Source: Allomuricauda sp. NBRC 101325
Lineage (GTDB): Bacteria; Bacteroidota; Bacteroidia; Flavobacteriales; Flavobacteriaceae
Assembly (NCBI RefSeq): GCF_030268205.1
Contig: NZ_BSQF01000002.1
Coordinates: forward strand, 434,001 to 498,000
Length of the DNA stretch: 64,000 bases
Reading direction: 5' to 3'
Shown here: in pieces, positions 8,253 through 17,107 of the stretch
Layout: each line of letters opens with the position of its first letter
Position numbering within the stretch: the first letter of the stretch is position 1
Notes under the pieces: generated by a model
Seen by the model: only the letters and a program-made list of their open reading frames with translations
Database searches by the model: none
Told to the model about the DNA's origin: nothing
Made by a program: the position numbers and the translations under genes

Positions 8253-9422
8253 TTAGAGCTTGGCGTACCGAATAAGATAAAGGTAGCGCAAAGCAAGGGT
8301 CAAAAGTAAGGGAATCAAAACTGGAGAAAAAATTTGAACCTTAAATATCCAAAGTATCAACATCAAAACCATGAGGCCCAATGCTGACCATAAATAGTTT
8401 GAAATCCAATTGGGCAACTTATCCTGAAATGCAATAACAAAGGCTACAAACGCATTCGCTGGAAATGCCCAAAGCACATTCATGTTATAAGGAGTGGAGG
8501 TATGATCTGTTGCCACCCAGAGCAAAAACAAAAATACTCCTACCAACCCGGTGATCAAGAACAAGGAAAAATCCAACCAGCGGCTCCGCGCCTTGTGTGA
8601 GTAATCCAAAAAGGTAATAAAACCTGTAAACACAAATAAAATGATGAACCAAAAGAGTGGGGACAGTGGCAAAAAGCTCTGGTTTCGATGTTCGCTATAG
8701 TCCAAAATGGTACGCTCCCTTTTTAAAAGGGGTTTTCCATCGAGGGTGGTATGTCGAATCTGTTCCATGGTGTAGTAGGGCAAAAACATATGTTCTTGCA
8801 CCGTTGCCTTTCGGTCTACATTGGGCCCAAATGCAACATCAATCCCGAACATGGACCACGTATTCACATTCATGAATTGACGTACCAATTGTCTGAAAGT
8901 GTATTGTTTTTCCAAATAAGCGCCATTAAATACGATGGCGTCCCCAAATTGTTCCTTTAAAATATCCCCGGTTATGCTGGAACAATTGTTAAGTAGTGGA
9001 TCGTACAAATAATCCCGGTTCTCGGGCAGATAATTCTCTTCAAAAAAGGACAATAGTTGATTTCGCTGCTCCAAACTGAGGTCCAGAATCTGTTCTTTTA
9101 CCCAACGCTTCTCCAATTCATATTCATATAAAAAGGCATCGAACCTTCTTCGGGAAAGGGAATAGATCATTTTTCCCTTGGTAAAATTCAAATAAAAATT
9201 CGGTTGGTTGAAGTCGAAAGTCCCGTAGTTGTACACCACATCAATCCCTAAAACGGTATCCTGAACCCTGAAGGCGGTATGTCCAAAAGCATAATAAAGT
9301 TCATCACCGGCAGCACAGGTGAGAACGCTTATTTTAGAACTTTCTGTAAGTTGTGGAACTTGGGAAAACATGAGTTTCCCGATGAACAGGAATACGATGG
9401 TGAGAAGGAATTTCTGTTTCAT
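8253..9422 (-). CDS. DUF4105 membrane protein with Lnb-like N-terminal domain
   Basis: 389 aa. A signal peptide (MKQKFLLTIVFLFIGKLMFS) precedes a periplasmic domain of about 220 residues containing CAAGDELYYAFGHTAFRV and DPLLNNCSSITGD. The conserved histidine and the N-C-S/T cysteine are the hallmarks of the DUF4105 (Lnb N-terminal periplasmic) family, which resembles papain-like NlpC folds and is thought to act on lipoproteins or lipids. The C-terminal 140 residues contain about five membrane helices. The substrate is unknown. It heads a minus-strand group with the ABC-F gene and diverges from pssA. Confidence 0.85.
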   Translation of the reverse strand: MKQKFLLTIVFLFIGKLMFSQVPQLTESSKISVLTCAAGDELYYAFGHTAFRVQDTVLGIDVVYNYGTFDFNQPNFYLNFTKGKMIYSLSRRRFDAFLYEYELEKRWVKEQILDLSLEQRNQLLSFFEENYLPENRDYLYDPLLNNCSSITGDILKEQFGDAIVFNGAYLEKQYTFRQLVRQFMNVNTWSMFGIDVAFGPNVDRKATVQEHMFLPYYTMEQIRHTTLDGKPLLKRERTILDYSEHRNQSFLPLSPLFWFIILFVFTGFITFLDYSHKARSRWLDFSLFLITGLVGVFLFLLWVATDHTSTPYNMNVLWAFPANAFVAFVIAFQDKLPNWISNYLWSALGLMVLMLILWIFKVQIFSPVLIPLLLTLALRYLYLIRYAKL

Positions 9423-9523
9423 TCGTTGAATTATCGAGGCAAATATCAGAATAAAAACGGCTCAGCCAAGGATCTATCCGCTACAGTTTAATTTTTGCTG
9501 TATTTTTACGGAAATCTAACCAT

Positions 9524-10255
9524 ATGAAGGCTTATATTCCTAACTTTTTAACACTACTTAATGTTTTAAGCGGTTGTATTGCAACGGTTTTTGCGGTACT
9601 CAATCATTTGGAATGGGCAGCACTCTTTGTGTTTATTGGTATTTTCTTTGATTTTTTTGATGGTTTGGCGGCTCGTGCCCTGAATGTTCAAAGTGAAATT
9701 GGACTGCAGTTAGACTCGTTGGCAGATGTGATTACGAGTGGATTGGTTCCAGGGGTTGTCATGTTTCAATTGTTGAGCATGGCTGAAAGGGGTGGATGGA
9801 ATTTGGGATTTATTGGTCATGATAATGAATTGACGGTTTTGCCATTTTTTGGTTTTATCATCACTTTGGGTTCGGCGTATCGATTGGCAAAGTTTAATGT
9901 GGATGAAAATCAGGTTGCTTCCTTTCGTGGGCTTCCCACGCCTGCCAATGCCCTGTTGATTCTTTCCCTACCCATGATTTTATTGTACCACAACAATGAA
10001 ATCCTGAGTAGTGTGATTCTAAACCAATGGTTTTTGATTGGCCTAACCCTACTAAGTGCTTATTTGTTGAATTCGAATATTGAATTGTTCGCTTTAAAAT
10101 TCAAAAATTGGAGTTTTAAAGATAATGGGATACGATATCTCTTTTTGATCGGGAGTTTGGTAATGATATTGACCTTGAAGTTTTTGGCCATTCCTTGTAT
10201 TATTTTGGCTTATATTTTAATGTCGCTGATAGATGCAGGAAAAAAGACAGCGTAA
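9524..10255 (+). CDS. pssA: CDP-diacylglycerol-serine O-phosphatidyltransferase
   Basis: Makes phosphatidylserine, the precursor of phosphatidylethanolamine, at the inner membrane. The 243-aa polytopic protein has the full CDP-alcohol phosphatidyltransferase motif D46-G-x2-A50-R51-x8-G60-x3-D64-x3-D68, whose aspartates bind the metals and CDP-lipid. Length and the start MKAYIPNFLTLLN fit the bacterial PssA type. The next gene starts inside its last 23 bases, so translation of the two is probably coupled. No phosphatidylserine decarboxylase gene is nearby. Confidence 0.93.
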   Translation: MKAYIPNFLTLLNVLSGCIATVFAVLNHLEWAALFVFIGIFFDFFDGLAARALNVQSEIGLQLDSLADVITSGLVPGVVMFQLLSMAERGGWNLGFIGHDNELTVLPFFGFIITLGSAYRLAKFNVDENQVASFRGLPTPANALLILSLPMILLYHNNEILSSVILNQWFLIGLTLLSAYLLNSNIELFALKFKNWSFKDNGIRYLFLIGSLVMILTLKFLAIPCIILAYILMSLIDAGKKTA

Positions 10256-10700
10256 TAATTTGAAGGAAGATAATTCCCAAACAGTAGTATATCCAGCAAG
10301 GGTGGGGTTGGAATTATTGCTACCCGTTATTCTGATTTTTGGTTTTATTATCGTGAATACTTTTGGAAGCAGTAGTGTGTCGGAACTAATTATTCAGTTT
10401 ACAATATTGTTCCTGATTATTGGGATTTTTTTCTCTATTTCTTATAAAATAACTGGAGATGTTTTGACGATAACCTCTTTTTTCTTCTTCAATCAAAATA
10501 TTCTTGTCACAGACATAACCAAAGTGGTAGAGTCATATAATCCCCTTAGTTCACCTGCGCCATCAATGCGCCGCTTAGAAATATATTATGGTAAGTTCGG
10601 AGGAACCATTATTTCGCCAAAAGATAAATTGAAATTTATTGAGCATTTAAAACAAATATCTCCAACTATTCAAGTTGAATTGAAGGACAAAATGAAATGA
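10233..10700 (+). CDS. PH-domain-like membrane protein
   Basis: 155 aa, overlapping the end of pssA by 23 bases. A short charged N-terminus is followed by two hydrophobic helices (about residues 27-70) and then a compact beta-rich domain ending in SPKDKLKFIEHLKQISP. That ending, with a leading ISYKITGDVLTI strand pattern, is typical of bacterial PH (bPH_6 or YdbT-like) domains attached to membrane anchors. The role of these domains is unknown. The overlap suggests a link to membrane lipid synthesis, but this is only context. Confidence 0.75.
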   Translation: MQEKRQRNNLKEDNSQTVVYPARVGLELLLPVILIFGFIIVNTFGSSSVSELIIQFTILFLIIGIFFSISYKITGDVLTITSFFFFNQNILVTDITKVVESYNPLSSPAPSMRRLEIYYGKFGGTIISPKDKLKFIEHLKQISPTIQVELKDKMK

Positions 10701-10704
10701 AAAA

Positions 10705-11445
10705 CTAGAAATCCAATTTCTTTTTACGGAGCTCAAAGTTTTGACCGAGATACACTTTTCTTACCATTTCGTCTTGGGCCAATTCTTCGGGAACGCCAGC
10801 TTTAAGAATGCCACCTTCGAACATTAGGTAAGACCGCTCGGTGATCGCCAATGTTTCCTGAACGTTGTGGTCGGTGATCAAAATACCGATGTTCTTGTTC
10901 TTCAATTGAGCCACGATACGTTGAATGTCTTCTACGGCAACAGGGTCCACCCCGGCAAAGGGTTCATCCAACAAAATAAATTTAGGGTCTGTGGCCAAGG
11001 CTCGGGCAATTTCGGTTCTCCTACGCTCCCCACCAGACAGCAGGTCTCCTCGGTTTTTACGGATGTGTCCCAAACCAAATTCATCGATAAGGGATTCCAT
11101 TTTCATGTGTTGTTCTTTCTTGCTCAACTTGGTAAGCTGCAACACACTCAAAATGTTTTTCTCGATGCTCAATTTTCGGAAAACGGAAGCTTCCTGTGCC
11201 AAATAACCAATACCGTTTTGGGCCCTTTTGTACATCGGGAAAGCGGTAATGTCCATATTGTCGAGGTAAATATTTCCACCATTGGGTTTGATCAGCCCTA
11301 CGATCATGTAGAACGAAGTGGTTTTTCCAGCTCCATTGGGACCCAAAAGTCCAACAATCTCACCTTGGTTTACCTCTAGGGAAATGCCTCTTACAACTTT
11401 TCGGCCGCGGTAGGCCTTCATAATGTTATCTGCGCGTAGCTTCAT
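10705..11445 (-). CDS. lptB: LPS export ABC transporter ATP-binding protein
   Basis: ATPase of the LptB2FGC machine that extracts lipopolysaccharide from the inner membrane and pushes it across the periplasm. The 246-aa product has Walker A GPNGAGKTT (residues 35-43), signature LLSGGERRR (about residue 140), Walker B FILLDEPFAGVDP and the switch histidine in LITDHNVQETL. The start MKLRADNIMKAYRGRKVVRG is typical of LptB. It converges with the PH-domain gene with a 4-base gap and lies 57 bases downstream of the AhpD-like gene. LptF/G/C are not in this window; an OstA/LptA-like gene is at 33976. Confidence 0.95.
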   Translation of the reverse strand: MKLRADNIMKAYRGRKVVRGISLEVNQGEIVGLLGPNGAGKTTSFYMIVGLIKPNGGNIYLDNMDITAFPMYKRAQNGIGYLAQEASVFRKLSIEKNILSVLQLTKLSKKEQHMKMESLIDEFGLGHIRKNRGDLLSGGERRRTEIARALATDPKFILLDEPFAGVDPVAVEDIQRIVAQLKNKNIGILITDHNVQETLAITERSYLMFEGGILKAGVPEELAQDEMVRKVYLGQNFELRKKKLDF

Positions 11446-11502
11446 AAGATGGAGCCAAAACTAATCATATTCTTTTTCTATGGAGTGCTCTTTTGGATTT
11501 TT

Positions 11503-11856
11503 TTAAGCTTCGTTTTCTTCCAAAGCTTCCCAAAATTCATACGCACGACGCAAATGGGGTACAACAATGGTTCCACCCACTAAAGTGGCAATGCCCAAGG
11601 TTTCCATAACCTCTTCTTTGTTGGCTCCCGCTTTTTGCGAACTTTCCAAATGGTATTTAACACAGTCATCGCAACGAAGTACGGCCGAGGCCACAAGTCC
11701 CAGTAATTCTTTGGTTTTTACGTCCAAGGCCCCTTCCATGTAGGCATTGGTGTCCAAATTAAAAATCCTTTTGATGAGCTTATTGTTCTCAGCAAGGAGC
11801 TTATCGTTCATCTTGGTGCGATAGGCATTGAATTCTTCTACTTTATTTTTTGCCAT
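11503..11856 (-). CDS. Carboxymuconolactone decarboxylase / AhpD-like protein
   Basis: 117 aa from the ATG at 11856, which lies inside the end of tatC (14-base overlap). A longer frame exists upstream, but its extra residues (RQEKKRQQNKK) are a shadow of the TatC tail. The core LLGLVASAVLRCDDCVKYHL contains the C-x2-C-x3-H redox motif of the AhpD-like subfamily, in which the two cysteines take part in peroxide reduction or thiol exchange. The partner peroxidase is not visible. The gene is translationally coupled to tatC. Confidence 0.88.
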   Translation of the reverse strand: MAKNKVEEFNAYRTKMNDKLLAENNKLIKRIFNLDTNAYMEGALDVKTKELLGLVASAVLRCDDCVKYHLESSQKAGANKEEVMETLGIATLVGGTIVVPHLRRAYEFWEALEENEA

Positions 11857-12703
11857 TTTTTGCTGCTTTTTGTTTTGCTGCCTTTTCTTTTCTTGCCTCA
11901 CCTTTAACTACCATTCTCGAGATGAAGATGCTTACTTGATACAAGATAAGTACAGGGATACATACAATTATTTGACTGGTTACATCGGGTGGGGTAATGA
12001 TCGCCGATAGGATCAAAATGATCACCAAGGCAATTTTCCTATACTTTTTAAGGATTTCCGGGGTTACCAGTCCAACCTTCGTCAAAAAGTAAATCACGAT
12101 GGGGAGTTCGAACATGATTCCACAGGCAATTACCGAAGCTCTAACCGTTCCAATATAGGAGGCAAGGTCGATTTCGTTGAGCACCTCGGAACTTACCTGG
12201 TACGAACCCAAAAAGTTGATGGATAACGGGGCAACGATATAATAACCGAACAACACCCCTAAAAAGAACAAACCAGAAGCGGTAATTATGAATCCTCTTG
12301 AGTGTTTTCTTTCGTTGTCGTACAATCCAGGACTGATGAATTTCCAGAGCTCCCACAAAATATAAGGAAATCCAAGGATGACCCCTGCCCAAATGGAAGT
12401 CCAGATATGGGCGGAGAACTGTCCCGCCATCAATCTACTTTGAATGGTAAATGGAATGGTGTCGCCACAAAATTCAGAATCGACCCCAAAGAACTTTCCA
12501 ATATTGCAAAAGAATCGGTAAGTTGGAAAATCCATGTTCTTTGGACCAAACAATATGGTATCGAAAATAAAACTTCTAAATACAAAGGCGAGACAGGCAA
12601 TGATCACCACTGCCAAGGTTGAGCGTACTAAATGCCAACGCAATTCTTCCAAATGGTCCAAAAAGGACATTTCATCTGGATTTGTTTTCTGTTTTTTTGC
12701 CAT
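11843..12703 (-). CDS. tatC: Twin-arginine translocase subunit TatC
   Basis: Multispan receptor of the Tat pathway, which exports folded proteins carrying twin-arginine signals. 286 aa with the N-terminal EMSFLDHLEELRWHLVRS motif, whose conserved glutamate and arginines bind the signal peptide, and six hydrophobic helices. The basic, lysine-rich C-terminal tail (residues about 265-286) is overlapped by the next gene. Its ATG shares one base with the kdsD stop (TAATG). No tatA/tatB gene is in the window, so those components must be encoded elsewhere. Confidence 0.96.
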   Translation of the reverse strand: MAKKQKTNPDEMSFLDHLEELRWHLVRSTLAVVIIACLAFVFRSFIFDTILFGPKNMDFPTYRFFCNIGKFFGVDSEFCGDTIPFTIQSRLMAGQFSAHIWTSIWAGVILGFPYILWELWKFISPGLYDNERKHSRGFIITASGLFFLGVLFGYYIVAPLSINFLGSYQVSSEVLNEIDLASYIGTVRASVIACGIMFELPIVIYFLTKVGLVTPEILKKYRKIALVIILILSAIITPPDVTSQIIVCIPVLILYQVSIFISRMVVKGEARKEKAAKQKAAKNGKK

Positions 12704-13695
12704 TATAGGATTCCCTCGTTTATAAGGTTATGGATGTGGACTACCCCAGCATAGGTTTCACCGTCGAATGCCAACAATTGGGAGATGTTTTTTTCTTGCA
12801 GCAATTTTAATGCTTTTACGGCTAATGTGTCAACATCTACCGATTTTGGATTTAAGGTCATTATATCCCTTGCGGTAAGACCACTTATGTTATCGTATTT
12901 GCTCAACATTCTTCGGATATCACCATCAGTTACGATGCCAATCACTTTATCATTTTCCATTACCGCGGTTACCCCCAACATTTTTTCTGAAATCTCAACG
13001 ATTACCTCTTTTACATTGGCATCGATGGTTACTTGTGGTTTTTGGTTGTTCTCCACAATATCGGCTACACGCAGGTACAGTTTCTTGCCCAAGGTCCCGC
13101 CTGGGTGGTATTTGGCAAAGTCGGAGCTGCTAAAACCTTTTAATTCCAGCAAGCAAATTGCAAGCGCATCGCCCATGGCCATTTGTGCCGAAGTACTTGT
13201 GGTAGGTGCCAAATTATTGGGACAGGCCTCTTTTTCCACATAGGTGTTCAAAACAAAATCGGACTGTTTGGCCAAACTAGATTCCATATTGCCTGTGATG
13301 GCAATAAGTTTGTGTTTGGCAATTTTTAACAGCGGAAGCAAAGCTTTGATTTCGGGTGTGTTACCGCTTTTGGACAAGCAAATCACCACATCGTTCTCTT
13401 GGATGGTACCCAAATCCCCATGAATCGCATCCGCGGCATGCATAAAAATAGCGGGCGTACCGGTTGAGTTTAAGGTAGCCACAATTTTGGATGCCACAAT
13501 GGCACTTTTGCCGACCCCTGTGACCACCACACGACCATTGCATTCCAAAATAAATTGAACCGCATGGGCAAATTCTTCGTCCAGCAGGTTGATCAAGTTG
13601 GCAACGGCCTTGCTCTCTATTTCGAGGGTCCGTTTTGCAATGGATAAAATGGATTGAATATCGTTCAAAGTAATTAACCTATTATCTGATTGCAT
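12703..13695 (-). CDS. kdsD: Arabinose-5-phosphate isomerase (KpsF/GutQ family)
   Basis: Converts ribulose 5-phosphate to arabinose 5-phosphate, the first committed step toward KDO of lipopolysaccharide. The 330-aa product has an N-terminal SIS domain with GVGKSAIVASK (about residue 60) and the conserved SKSGNTPE loop, followed by two CBS domains (about residues 205-330). Length and layout match KdsD/KpsF. It is the first gene of a coupled operon kdsD-tatC-ahpD-like-lptB, which joins KDO synthesis with LPS export and may not be accidental. Confidence 0.93.
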   Translation of the reverse strand: MQSDNRLITLNDIQSILSIAKRTLEIESKAVANLINLLDEEFAHAVQFILECNGRVVVTGVGKSAIVASKIVATLNSTGTPAIFMHAADAIHGDLGTIQENDVVICLSKSGNTPEIKALLPLLKIAKHKLIAITGNMESSLAKQSDFVLNTYVEKEACPNNLAPTTSTSAQMAMGDALAICLLELKGFSSSDFAKYHPGGTLGKKLYLRVADIVENNQKPQVTIDANVKEVIVEISEKMLGVTAVMENDKVIGIVTDGDIRRMLSKYDNISGLTARDIMTLNPKSVDVDTLAVKALKLLQEKNISQLLAFDGETYAGVVHIHNLINEGIL

Positions 13696-13725
13696 TCCTA
13701 AAAGAATGTCTTATATTTAAGATTA

Positions 13726-13733
13726 CAAAACTA
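13726..13733 (-). promoter_or_regulatory. Possible kdsD promoter (-7 box)
   Basis: TAGTTTTG on the minus strand fits TAnnTTTG and would start transcription about 25 bases before the kdsD ATG. No good TTG box is found at the expected distance. Confidence 0.35.
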
Positions 13734-13852
13734 ATCAAACTATCTTTTACAGACTATTATGGAAGATAGTTTACATTTTTCTAAAACCTGATAGATAAAT
13801 AAAAGCTTCAACGGCCTTTTAGGTTGCTTGTTATAATTTGAAAAATGCGGAA

Positions 13853-16051
13853 ATGAGCCTAATGAACACCGATTTGCATTCTTCCCTCAAGAAATATTTT
13901 GGTTTCTCAAAATTTAAAGGATTACAGGAAGATGTCATTGAAAATATCATCAATAACAATGACACCTTCGTAATTATGCCCACTGGGGGAGGAAAATCAC
14001 TTTGTTATCAGTTACCGGCCTTAATGAAAGAAGGTACGGCCATCGTGGTTTCTCCATTGATTGCCTTAATGAAGAACCAAGTGGATGCCATTCGTGGTAT
14101 CTCCGAGCAGAATGGAATTGCCCATGTGTTGAACTCCTCGTTGACAAAAACTGAGGTAAAACAGGTAAAGGAAGACATTACCAATGGGGTGACGAAGTTG
14201 CTTTATGTGGCCCCGGAATCGTTGACTAAGGAAGAAAACATTGAGTTTTTAAGAGGGGTGGAACTTTCTTTTGTGGCTGTGGACGAAGCGCACTGTATTT
14301 CGGAATGGGGACACGACTTTAGACCCGAATACCGAAACCTGAAAACGATCATCAGCCGTTTAGGCGACGATATTCCTATTATTGGACTGACCGCTACGGC
14401 GACTCCGAAGGTGCAAGAAGATATTATCAAAAATTTGGGGATGAACGATGCCAAGGTGTACAAAGCATCCTTTAACCGCCCTAATTTGTTTTATGAGGTT
14501 CGACCCAAAACCAAAAATGTCGATGCCGATATTATCCGATTTGTAAAACAACATCAAGGTAAATCGGGAATTGTGTATTGTTTGAGCCGTAAACGTGTGG
14601 AAGAACTGGCCCAGGTACTTCAAGTAAATGGAGTGAGCGCGGTGCCTTATCACGCAGGATTTGATGCCAAGACCCGTTCCAAATATCAGGATATGTTCTT
14701 GATGGAAGAAGTGGATGTGGTGGTTGCCACCATCGCTTTTGGAATGGGAATCGATAAACCCGATGTGCGATTTGTGATCCACCACGACATTCCAAAAAGT
14801 ATAGAAAGTTACTACCAAGAAACAGGTAGGGCAGGTCGTGATGGGGGCGAGGGACATTGTTTGGCCTACTATTCCTATAAAGATGTGGAAAAACTCGAAA
14901 AATTCATGTCGGGGAAACCCGTAGCTGAGCAAGAAATCGGGAATGCCCTGTTGCAAGAAATTGTGGCCTATGCCGAAACCTCTATGTCCCGAAGAAAATT
15001 CATTCTACATTATTTCGGGGAAGAGTTTGATGAGGTAAATGGCGAGGGTGCCGATATGGACGACAATACGCGAAATCCAAAACCCAAAGAGGAAGCTAAG
15101 GATGAGGTGGTAAAATTGTTGACCGTGGTCAAGGAAACCAAAGAAAAGTTCAAGACCAAAGAAATCGTTCGCATTTTGGTTGGCAAGACCAATGCCATGA
15201 TCTCTTCCCATAAAACCGATGAAAAACCCTTTTTCGGTCTTGGTAAGGAGAAGGACAAACCTTATTGGATGGCTTTGGTGCGTCAGGTTTTGGTGGCTGG
15301 ATTGCTTAAAAAGGAAATTGAGCGTTACGGCATTTTGCACATGACCAAAGAGGGAGAGCAATTTATGAAGAACCCAGACTCTTTTTTGATGACCAAGGAT
15401 CATGTGTATTCCGATACCGAGGATGAGAATGTGGTGACAGCGGCCAAAGGAGGGGGAGGTGCAGACGATAATTTGCTTAAATTATTGAAAGACCTTCGTA
15501 AAAGAGAGGCCCAAAAAAGAGATGTACCACCTTTTGTGGTATTCCAGGACCCTTCGTTGGAAGATATGTCCTTGAAATACCCTATTGATATGCAGGAATT
15601 GCTTAATATCCAAGGTGTGGGAGAGGGCAAGGCCAAGAAATACGGTAAGCCCTTTGTGGATCTTATAGCCAAATATGTTGAGGAGAACGACATCATCCGC
15701 CCTGATGATTTGGTGGTTAAAAGTACAGGAGCGAACTCGGCCTTAAAATTGTATGTGATCCAAAGTGTCGATAGAAAATTAGCCTTGGATGATATTGCGT
15801 CTGCCAAAGGATTGGAACTTTCCGAATTGATCAAGGAAATGGAACAGATTGTGTTTAGTGGAACCAAGTTGAATATTGGTTATTGGATAGACGAAATACT
15901 GGATGAGGATCAACAAGAAGAAATCCATGATTATTTCTTGGAAGCCAAAACGGATTCCATTAAAGCTGCAATTGAAGAATTTGAAGGCGATTATGATGAT
16001 GAGGAACTTCGATTGTACCGCCTTAAATTTATAAGTGAAGTGGCGAATTAA
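13853..16051 (+). CDS. recQ: ATP-dependent DNA helicase RecQ
   Basis: 3'-5' helicase for recombination repair and restart of stalled forks. About 732 aa from the ATG at 13853; a TTG at 13838 and an ATG at 13862 are alternative starts. Motifs in order: PTGGGKSLCYQLP (Walker A), VDEAHCISEWGHDFRPEY (DEAH and the RecQ aromatic loop), ATIAFGMGIDKPDVRFVIH and QETGRAGRDG. The zinc-binding/RQC region is followed by an HRDC domain (about residues 570-640) and an extra C-terminal helical region, which makes it longer than E. coli RecQ (about 610 aa). The zinc-site cysteines expected after the helicase core are not evident. The stop codon is shared with the convergent gene. Confidence 0.95.
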   Translation: MSLMNTDLHSSLKKYFGFSKFKGLQEDVIENIINNNDTFVIMPTGGGKSLCYQLPALMKEGTAIVVSPLIALMKNQVDAIRGISEQNGIAHVLNSSLTKTEVKQVKEDITNGVTKLLYVAPESLTKEENIEFLRGVELSFVAVDEAHCISEWGHDFRPEYRNLKTIISRLGDDIPIIGLTATATPKVQEDIIKNLGMNDAKVYKASFNRPNLFYEVRPKTKNVDADIIRFVKQHQGKSGIVYCLSRKRVEELAQVLQVNGVSAVPYHAGFDAKTRSKYQDMFLMEEVDVVVATIAFGMGIDKPDVRFVIHHDIPKSIESYYQETGRAGRDGGEGHCLAYYSYKDVEKLEKFMSGKPVAEQEIGNALLQEIVAYAETSMSRRKFILHYFGEEFDEVNGEGADMDDNTRNPKPKEEAKDEVVKLLTVVKETKEKFKTKEIVRILVGKTNAMISSHKTDEKPFFGLGKEKDKPYWMALVRQVLVAGLLKKEIERYGILHMTKEGEQFMKNPDSFLMTKDHVYSDTEDENVVTAAKGGGGADDNLLKLLKDLRKREAQKRDVPPFVVFQDPSLEDMSLKYPIDMQELLNIQGVGEGKAKKYGKPFVDLIAKYVEENDIIRPDDLVVKSTGANSALKLYVIQSVDRKLALDDIASAKGLELSELIKEMEQIVFSGTKLNIGYWIDEILDEDQQEEIHDYFLEAKTDSIKAAIEEFEGDYDDEELRLYRLKFISEVAN

Positions 16052-16062
16052 TATTCGCCACT
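16039..16062. terminator. Hairpin covering both convergent stop codons
   Basis: A perfect 10-base inverted repeat (AGTGGCGAAT / ATTCGCCACT) with a 4-base loop. The arms encode the last residues of RecQ on one strand and of the CCC-motif protein on the other, and the shared stop bases TTAA span the arm/loop border. No T run follows on either side, so termination activity is uncertain. Confidence 0.55.
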
Positions 16063-16359
16063 AAATTCTCCGGCCGTGATCATGGCCACTATAAATCCAA
16101 AATAAAGGATAAAAAGCACCAAGTAAATCAAAGCAACGGCTAAGCCGATATAGCTCAATATTTTTCCCGTCTTTACATTGCTGAAATCAGAATAGCTTTC
16201 AGGACTTTGTTGGTAAAGTTCTGTCGCAGATTTGGCTTTTATCAATCCGACGATACTGAAAATGGCCCCAAACGGACCACAGCAGAACAGGGTGCCAACA
16301 ATGGAGAGAATTCCCATCGTCAGCACCGTGCTTGCCCCTGGTAAGGGTTGTTGACTCAT
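16048..16359 (-). CDS. CCC-motif membrane protein (copy 2)
   Basis: 103 aa, paralogous to the gene just upstream. A proline-containing N-terminus, a first hydrophobic helix with paired cysteines (TLFCCGPFGAIFSIVGLI), a short cytoplasmic or periplasmic loop (SPESYSDFSNVKTGKI) and a second hydrophobic stretch. This matches the so-called CCC motif membrane proteins of Bacteroidota (related to DUF4190), though this copy has CC rather than CCC. Function unknown. It lies nine bases after its paralogue and shares its stop bases with recQ. Confidence 0.8.
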   Translation of the reverse strand: MSQQPLPGASTVLTMGILSIVGTLFCCGPFGAIFSIVGLIKAKSATELYQQSPESYSDFSNVKTGKILSYIGLAVALIYLVLFILYFGFIVAMITAGEFSGEY

Positions 16360-16368
16360 AAATTTTGT

Positions 16369-16695
16369 TTATTGATATTGCTCTAAAATTTCTTGCATTC
16401 TTTGTGGATCTTGTAAGGTATCCCATCCAAAGAAGGAAATGGCCCAGATCATGTAGCCCATCGCCAAAATGTTCAATACAATACCGATGATGGCAAGAAT
16501 TCTTCCTGTTTTAACGTTTTGTACCCCTTCATACATTTCTGGGTTTTCCGCGTAAAGTTTTAAGGCTTTATTGGCCAATACCAAACCTATGATTCCAAAA
16601 ATAAGTCCGATAACACCATAGCAGCAACAAGTAATGATCGATACAATACCGAAGACCAAGATCAGGGTTGCGTTGGGTAATTTCTGTTGTTCCAT
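16369..16695 (-). CDS. CCC-motif membrane protein (copy 1)
   Basis: 108 aa with the motif SIITCCCYGVIGLIFGIIGLVLANKA split over a hydrophobic helix: three consecutive cysteines at about residues 22-24. A loop of the type NPEMYEGVQNVKTGRI and a second hydrophobic helix follow, then an acidic tail. The loop VKTG(R/K)I is shared with the downstream paralogue, showing tandem duplication. Family function is unknown. It lies 11 bases downstream of the DUF2752 gene, so the three form one transcript. Confidence 0.82.
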   Translation of the reverse strand: MEQQKLPNATLILVFGIVSIITCCCYGVIGLIFGIIGLVLANKALKLYAENPEMYEGVQNVKTGRILAIIGIVLNILAMGYMIWAISFFGWDTLQDPQRMQEILEQYQ

Positions 16696-16706
16696 ATTTT
16701 AAAGTT

Positions 16707-17027
16707 TTAATTAAAAAGGTTGTTCATTTTTATTACGTAACTCACAATGATGGTGCCCGCGGTAATCAACATAAGAATTAACTTTATCTGTTGGGCAAAC
16801 TTAAATTTCACAAAAAGGTTTGTGGTCAAAAAAAGCAGTAAAAAAATAATGGGATAAACTGCTGGATACATGTGAAAAGCATCAACATACCGACCATGGA
16901 GCAAAAGGTCAACAGAACGTTGCATGCCACAGCCCGGGCAATCCAGTCCAAACAATTTTTTGTTGAGACAGGGTAGCATGTAATCCTTCAAGCTGATAGC
17001 GGATATGGTTAGTTTTAGCAGCATCAT
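16707..17027 (-). CDS. DUF2752 membrane protein
   Basis: 106 aa from the ATG at 17027. A longer frame reaches 17114 but would run into the start of the divergent Smr gene, so I prefer the internal start. The key motif is LFGLDCPGCGMQRSVDLLLHG (C-P-x-C-G-x-x-R), which defines DUF2752, followed by two hydrophobic helices. The motif's two cysteines could bind metal or form a disulfide, but no activity is known for the family. It leads the three-gene group with the two CCC-motif proteins. Confidence 0.8.
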   Translation of the reverse strand: MMLLKLTISAISLKDYMLPCLNKKLFGLDCPGCGMQRSVDLLLHGRYVDAFHMYPAVYPIIFLLLFLTTNLFVKFKFAQQIKLILMLITAGTIIVSYVIKMNNLFN

Positions 17028-17053
17028 TGCCTGTATTGGCCGAAAAATACTAT

Positions 17054-17061
17054 TATTTTTG
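17054..17061 (+). promoter_or_regulatory. Possible promoter of the Smr gene (-7 box)
   Basis: TATTTTTG fits TAnnTTTG and would start transcription near 17067, about 40 bases before the ATG. The nearest TTG upstream is 15 bases away, shorter than ideal. Confidence 0.4.
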
Positions 17062-17107
17062 TATTCGGGTTTAACTTTTACATCATTTTTTACTTCAGCA
17101 ATGGAAT

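Noticed and set aside
10867..11379. Plus-strand frame of 170 codons opposite lptB
   Set aside because: Complementary to the highly conserved LptB ATPase motifs; not a separate gene.
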